Shown here piece after piece: positions 5,518-9,207 of a stretch of DNA of 9,207 nucleotides. The position numbers and the translations under genes are program-made. How positions within the stretch are numbered: position 1 is the first letter of the stretch; each line of letters opens with the position of its first letter. Source of the DNA: JALYJZ01 sp964476895 (GTDB lineage: Bacteria; Patescibacteriota; SICC01); contig CAYZCS010000033.1 in the NCBI GenBank assembly GCA_964476895.1, positions 1 to 9,207 on the forward strand. Reading direction: 5' to 3'. The notes beneath the pieces are model-generated. The model had not been told where the DNA came from. It ran no database searches and worked only from the letters and a program-made list of their open reading frames with translations.

Positions 5518-6109
5518 GCCGCTTCCGCATTCCTTCTATGCCCGCCCGACGCTGACCGTCGCGCCGGGTTTGCTTGGCCGGGTCCTGGTCCGGCGGCACC
5601 GCGGCAAACGGCTGGCGGGACGGATCGTGGAGGTCGAGGCGTATCTCGGCCCGGAAGATCCGGCGTCGCACGCCCGCCATGGACCCGCCTCCCGGGCGGC
5701 ACCGATGTTCGGCCCGCCGGGCTTCGCGTACGTCTACTTCACGTACGGGATGTACCACTGCATGAACACCGTCACCGAGGCGGAGGGTTCGGGAACCGGC
5801 GTGCTGATCCGGGCGATCGAACCGCTCGAAGGTATAGAAACGATGCAGCGACATCGCGGGAACGTGCCTGAAGCACGACTTACGGACGGTCCCGGCAAAC
5901 TCTGCCAGGCCCTGGCGATCGACCTCAGCCTCAACCGTACCGACCTTGCCGGCGAGGCGCTTTGGATCGAGGAAGGTGCGCCGGTGCCGCCGTCAAAGAT
6001 CGGCACGAGTCCTCGGATCGGTATCCGCCACGGCCGGGGGTACCATGCCCGGTTCTACGTCAAAGGAAGTCCGTCCGTCTCGGCCCACCCTCGTTACGAG
6101 AGAAGCTGA
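5504..6109 (+). CDS. mpg: DNA-3-methyladenine glycosylase (AAG/MPG family)
   Basis: This base-excision repair enzyme removes 3-methyladenine and other alkylated or deaminated purines from DNA. Matches to the human AAG fold: E45 (general base, human E125) and Y47 in VEVEAY, H56 in ASH, Y78 in VYFTYG (intercalating tyrosine, human Y159), N88 in YHCMN, the GPGKLCQAL motif, and the C-terminal RFYVKGSPSVS (human RFYVRGSPWVS). No ATG sits near the expected start. TTG at 5504 gives 201 residues and begins just before the conserved LPHSFYARPTL, with AGAAG (5495-5499) 4 nt upstream. TTG 5432 or ATG 5453 would add a low-similarity Arg/Ser-rich extension read over the end of ppa. The chosen start overlaps ppa by 14 nt, indicating translational coupling. 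The 3' end overlaps the convergent PBP gene by 16 bp. Confidence 0.92.
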   Translation: MARSKPLPHSFYARPTLTVAPGLLGRVLVRRHRGKRLAGRIVEVEAYLGPEDPASHARHGPASRAAPMFGPPGFAYVYFTYGMYHCMNTVTEAEGSGTGVLIRAIEPLEGIETMQRHRGNVPEARLTDGPGKLCQALAIDLSLNRTDLAGEALWIEEGAPVPPSKIGTSPRIGIRHGRGYHARFYVKGSPSVSAHPRYERS

Positions 6110-8739
6110 TCGTCCCGGAGGTAGCCAAGCGGCGTACCGCCCGGAAGGAATGCACCTCCGCCACCTCCACCCCCGCCATCGGTCGGTGACGGCTCGGGCT
6201 CGGGCGTTTCCTCGCCGCCTACGGTGACGGTCACGGAGTCCTCGGCTTCTTCCGTATCGTCCGAACCGCCGAAGGAAAGGCCGTTACTGCGGAGCCACGC
6301 CTGGACCGGCCGTTCCCAATTCGGATTGTTAGGCCGCTCGCTGTGGAGGTCCGAACCGCTGATGCCCTCGCTACATTCGTTGCTGACCGCCGTGGCCGTG
6401 ATCGTATGCGACCCGCTACCCAGGGTCGTGCTCGTGGTGAACGGCGGTGCCGTGTCGGTTGCGATCACGCTCCCGTCCACGCTGAACCGGACCGCCGCGA
6501 TGCCCGGCCCGTCACCCGGCGTGGTGGCGGTAGCCGAGATCGTCACGCTACCCGAGTCGAGCTGGCCGCCGGACGGGCTGTTCAGGCTTACGCGTGGCGT
6601 GCAATCCTCGCTGCTTTCGCCGACTCCCGCTTCGCTCTTGTTCCGTGGCGCGTTGCCGTCGGTGAAGATGTCCGTCTTGGTCTGGCGGGTGTTCGGGCCC
6701 GGCAGCAGGCCGGTCAGGCGGTCCACGCGGAGCTCCTTGATGCCGTCAGGGCGTTCGAATTCACGGACCGGTTCCTCGGCCAGGACCCGCCGCATGAAAT
6801 CGTTCCAGATCGGCGCGGCCGCCCGGGAACCCCCGGTCTCGTTCATCGGCGAGTTGTCGTTGTTACCGACCCAGACGCCGGCGGAGACGTTCGGCGTGAA
6901 CCCGACCGTCCAGGCATCGCGGTAACTGTCGGTCGTGCCCGTCTTGGCGGCGGTATCCGGCCGGCCCGGGAGGGTCAGCGGTCCGTTCCGGCCGAACTGC
7001 GGTGCCCGGGCGGCGTCGTCGGAGAGCACGTCGGAGATCTGGTACGCGAGCTCCTGGCTCACGACCTCGCGGGAGCTTCCTTCGTCATACTGCTCGAGTA
7101 CCTTGCCCTTGCGGTCGGTCACCGAGAGGATCGGCGTCACGGTCGTGTGCGTTCCGTTGCCGTTCCGCTCGGAATACGCGGCGACGCCCTGGTTCGCGAT
7201 CACGTTGTAAGCCGCGTTCAGCTCGAGCAGTTTTACCTCGCCGCCGCCGAGCACGAGCGCGTCACCGTAGCGGTCCGGATCGTTCAGCGTGGTGATGCCC
7301 ATCTGGTGGGCGAGGTCGGTCGCGGTGCGGACGCCGATCAGGTCGAGCATCTTCACGGACGGGACGTTCAGCGACTGCTGGAGCGCGTCCCGGGCACTGA
7401 CCGGGCCGCGGAACCGCCGATCGTAGTTGTTGGGGGCGTAGCCGCCGCCGAAGTCGGTCTTCACGTCCCAGAGCAGGGTGGCCGGGTTGTACGCCAGCGG
7501 TTTCTCCAAGCCGCTGTCGTAACCCTTCTTGAACGCCGCCAGGTAGACGATCGGCTTGAAGGATGAGCCGGGTTGCCGGTCGGCGGTAGCGACGTTCACG
7601 TTGCCCTCTCCTGCCGTGTCGAAGTAGTCCACGGAACCGACCATCGCCAGGATCTGTCCGGTCTTCGGATCGAGCGCGGTAAGCGCGGCATTCGAAGCGC
7701 CATACAGCGGGAAGTTGCCCCGCGCCTGGGTCACCACTTCCTCGGCGATCTCCTGCTTCTCAGGGTCCAGCGAGGTCACGACCTTGAGGCCGCCTTCCTG
7801 GATGGTCCGGACGTCGTACTTCCGTTCCAGCTGCTCCCGGACGTAGAAGACGAAGTGCGGTGCCGTAATGTCCTCACCGCGCGCCGCCGCGAATTGCAAT
7901 CCGTTCTCTATCCTGGCGACGGCGGCGTCATAGGCTTCCCGGTCGATGTGTTCCTGCTCAAGCATCTGGTCGAGCACGTGGGTAGCCCGCTCCTTGAGCC
8001 GGTTCGGATCGCCGGAGGTGAACGGGGAGTAGTAGGTGGGAGCCTGGGGCAGCCCGGCCAGCACGGCGCATTCCGGAAGCGTAAGGTTCCGGGCCGATTT
8101 GGCGAAATAGGTCTGCGAAGCGGCCTCAATCCCGTAGGCATTATGGCCGTAGGGAATCTCGTTCAGGTACAGCTGGAGGATGTCGTCCTTCGAGTAGAGC
8201 TGTTCGATCTCCAAGGAAAGCACCAGCTCCTTGGCCTTGCGGGTGTACGTCCGTTCCGGTGAGAGCAGGGCGTTCTTCACCAGCTGCTGGGTGATCGTGG
8301 ATCCGCCCTGGCTGGTCTGTCCGAGCTCGAGATTGACCCAGATCGCCCGGGCCAGGCCCCGCGGGTCGAGTCCCTGGTGTTCGTAGAAACTCTTGTCCTC
8401 GGTGGCGACGGTCGCGTCCTTGATGCAGCGCGGCATATCGTCGAAGTCGATCCGGGTCCGATTCTTCTCTCCCCGGATCTTGTAGAGCAGGGTCTTGCCG
8501 TCGCGGGCATATATGGAGGTGGCTTCCGCCCGGGCCGCGTTCACCTGGCCGGGGAGTGGCAGGCCGATCGAGGCGATCATCAGGAACAGCGCCAGCAGGA
8601 ACGACGTGCCGGCCCCCGTGAGCTTGACGATCCGTCGCTTGCGCCAGCTCCCCGTAGGATCCTTCAGGACCGTCCCGCCATCCGCGGTGAGTTGGTCCGT
8701 GGCGAAGAGGTCAGTGATTGCGTTTTTTAGTCTGCCCAT
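6094..8739 (-). CDS. Bifunctional class A penicillin-binding protein (PBP1A type) with Ig-like C-terminal module
   Basis: This 881-residue mrcA/ponA-type enzyme polymerises glycan strands from lipid II and cross-links stem peptides outside the membrane. Layout: basic cytoplasmic N-terminus (1-40); TM about 42-62; GT51 transglycosylase about 90-265 with E114 in ATEDKSFYEH, QGGSTITQQ (144-152), E171 in RKAKEL and YLNEIPYG (191-198); transpeptidase about 345-655 with S392-K395 (SSFK), S456-N458 (SLN) and K599-G601 (KTG). An Ig-like domain (about 716-787) follows, flanked by C713 and C789 that could form a disulfide. Then come a Pro/Glu/Ser/Thr linker (about 826-853), eight glycines (855-862) and a short LRDDQLLS end. 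All catalytic residues are intact. The ATG at 8739 gives a normal N-terminus, but no ribosome binding site precedes it; a - strand TATACT (8784-8779) predicts a leader of about 33 nt. It is convergent with the glycosylase gene and divergent from tyrS. Confidence 0.96.
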   Translation of the reverse strand: MGRLKNAITDLFATDQLTADGGTVLKDPTGSWRKRRIVKLTGAGTSFLLALFLMIASIGLPLPGQVNAARAEATSIYARDGKTLLYKIRGEKNRTRIDFDDMPRCIKDATVATEDKSFYEHQGLDPRGLARAIWVNLELGQTSQGGSTITQQLVKNALLSPERTYTRKAKELVLSLEIEQLYSKDDILQLYLNEIPYGHNAYGIEAASQTYFAKSARNLTLPECAVLAGLPQAPTYYSPFTSGDPNRLKERATHVLDQMLEQEHIDREAYDAAVARIENGLQFAAARGEDITAPHFVFYVREQLERKYDVRTIQEGGLKVVTSLDPEKQEIAEEVVTQARGNFPLYGASNAALTALDPKTGQILAMVGSVDYFDTAGEGNVNVATADRQPGSSFKPIVYLAAFKKGYDSGLEKPLAYNPATLLWDVKTDFGGGYAPNNYDRRFRGPVSARDALQQSLNVPSVKMLDLIGVRTATDLAHQMGITTLNDPDRYGDALVLGGGEVKLLELNAAYNVIANQGVAAYSERNGNGTHTTVTPILSVTDRKGKVLEQYDEGSSREVVSQELAYQISDVLSDDAARAPQFGRNGPLTLPGRPDTAAKTGTTDSYRDAWTVGFTPNVSAGVWVGNNDNSPMNETGGSRAAAPIWNDFMRRVLAEEPVREFERPDGIKELRVDRLTGLLPGPNTRQTKTDIFTDGNAPRNKSEAGVGESSEDCTPRVSLNSPSGGQLDSGSVTISATATTPGDGPGIAAVRFSVDGSVIATDTAPPFTTSTTLGSGSHTITATAVSNECSEGISGSDLHSERPNNPNWERPVQAWLRSNGLSFGGSDDTEEAEDSVTVTVGGEETPEPEPSPTDGGGGGGGGAFLPGGTPLGYLRDDQLLS
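6379..6594 (-). other. Ig-like domain in the PBP C-terminal region
   Basis: PBP residues about 716-787 (PRVSLNSPSGG ... GSGSHTITATAVS) have the strand pattern of a bacterial Ig-like fold: an opening VSLNSP, a VRFSVDGSVIATDTAPPF core and a closing GSHTITATA strand. Such modules are added to the C-terminus of class A PBPs in several lineages and are thought to contact the wall or partner proteins. The boundary is by eye. Confidence 0.75.
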
Positions 8740-8763
8740 GTAGTGTGCACCGTCGACTCGCTG

Positions 8764-8792
8764 GCTATCAGCTATCTAAGTATAGCTATAAT
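8764..8792. promoter_or_regulatory. AT-rich divergent promoter region between the PBP gene and tyrS
   Basis: This stretch is strikingly AT-rich for the window. TATAAT lies on the + strand at 8787-8792, and TATACT on the - strand at 8784-8779. TATAGCTATA (8781-8790) is a perfect palindrome. GCTAT occurs at 8764, 8771 and 8785, spacings of 7 and 14. The + strand -10 predicts a start near 8799, inside the tyrS ribosome binding site, so TATAGC (8781-8786, start near 8793) may be used instead. No strong -35 is visible on either strand. Confidence 0.5.
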
Positions 8793-8812
8793 GGATAGGA
8801 GCAGAAGAATCC

Positions 8813-9207
8813 ATGGCAAAACGTGCTAACCAACCCGAGTTACCGAAGGAGATCCTGATTTCGCAGGTCCTGGATCGCGGCGTGGACTCGATTTACCCCT
8901 CCCGGGAAGCGTTGGCGGGCGTGTTGCGCAAAGGGCGGCGGCTCAAGATCTATCTGGGGCTGGACCCGAGTTCCCCCGATCTCCACATCGGACATCTGAT
9001 CGTCCTGCAGAAACTCCGGCACTTCCAGGAGCTCGGGCACGAGGTAACCGTGCTGCTCGGTGACTTCACCGGCCAGACGGGTGATCCGACCGACAAGCAG
9101 GCCGTCCGCAAGCCGCTTACCAAGAAGGAGGTCCTGGCGAACGCCAAGGAGTACCGTGCCCAGGCCGGTTCCATCCTCAAGTTCCGTGGCAAGAATCCCG
9201 CCAAGGT
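8813..9207 (+). CDS. tyrS: Tyrosyl-tRNA synthetase, N-terminal part (3' end outside window)
   Basis: The frame is open from ATG 8813 to the right edge and encodes the first 131 residues of a class I synthetase that charges tRNA-Tyr. The HIGH-type signature is in LGLDPSSPDLHIGH (residues 49-62), with the following GDFTGQTGDPTDK (84-96) and LTKKEVLANAKEY typical of TyrRS rather than TrpRS. The N-terminal extension before the Rossmann fold (about 45 residues) is normal for the family. AGGAG (8797-8801) lies 11 nt upstream of the ATG. The KMSKS motif and the tRNA-binding C-terminal domain lie beyond the window. The gene is divergent from the PBP gene across 73 bp, with no room for a T-box leader. 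It follows a different promoter arrangement from the tgt operon, although both serve tRNA-Tyr. Confidence 0.94.
   Translation, partial: MAKRANQPELPKEILISQVLDRGVDSIYPSREALAGVLRKGRRLKIYLGLDPSSPDLHIGHLIVLQKLRHFQELGHEVTVLLGDFTGQTGDPTDKQAVRKPLTKKEVLANAKEYRAQAGSILKFRGKNPAK

Noticed and set aside
6343..7566. Long + strand open frame (407 codons) opposite the PBP gene
   Set aside because: Antisense to the conserved transpeptidase domain; the product is Arg/Val/Gly/Asp-rich with no recognisable motif.
8740..8812. T-box leader upstream of tyrS
   Set aside because: The gap is 73 bp and the predicted leader is at most about 20 nt, far below a T-box length; no terminator hairpin is present.
1..9207. CRISPR array, insertion sequence, integrase or attachment site, toxin-antitoxin pair
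   Set aside because: No spaced direct repeats, transposase motifs or terminal inverted repeats are visible. The PIN domain is fused to TM segments and TRAM, as in YacL, and has no antitoxin partner, so it is not a VapC toxin.

Overview
The window holds a GC-rich, tightly packed stretch of bacterial chromosome with housekeeping genes. I count ten protein genes: seven on the + strand that are complete or nearly so, partial genes at both edges, and two on the - strand. There is no RNA gene, CRISPR array, transposase or phage gene. The gene set, the style of the Tgt, Ppa and PBP1A proteins, the all-histidine cupredoxin and the absence of leaders on several genes suggest a high-GC member of the Patescibacteria (Candidate Phyla Radiation). 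This is inferred from remembered family resemblance and has not been tested by a search.

Layout: (1) 2-865, the C-terminal AAA+ half of a ClpC-type unfoldase. (2) 967-1887, an unrecognised two-TM protein with its own extended -10 promoter, ending in a strong intrinsic terminator (1915-1955). (3) 1979-2899, a YacL-like membrane protein with PIN and TRAM domains, apparently translated from a leaderless mRNA. (4) 2900-3310 (-), a small unrecognised protein whose stop abuts the PIN-TRAM stop. (5) A 24-bp divergent gap with one symmetric TATA element that can serve both strands. (6) 3335-6109, a probable four-gene operon: tgt (queuosine tRNA modification), a secreted or anchored cupredoxin, ppa (pyrophosphatase) and a 3-methyladenine DNA glycosylase. 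The last three genes overlap or nearly overlap. (7) 6094-8739 (-), a bifunctional class A penicillin-binding protein with an Ig-like module and a glycine-rich tail, overlapping the glycosylase gene by 16 bp at the convergent ends. (8) A 73-bp AT-rich divergent promoter region. (9) 8813-9207, the N-terminal part of tyrosyl-tRNA synthetase.

The genes serve general cell maintenance: protein quality control, tRNA modification and charging, pyrophosphate removal, DNA base repair and peptidoglycan synthesis. I see no defence, secretion or biosynthetic system. The most interesting signals are regulatory. -10 elements sit 6-8 bp before start codons, implying leaderless or near-leaderless mRNAs, and symmetric TATA elements lie between both divergent gene pairs. 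The two orphan proteins, a Tgt insertion next to the active site, and the clpC...yacL-like proximity also deserve a second look.
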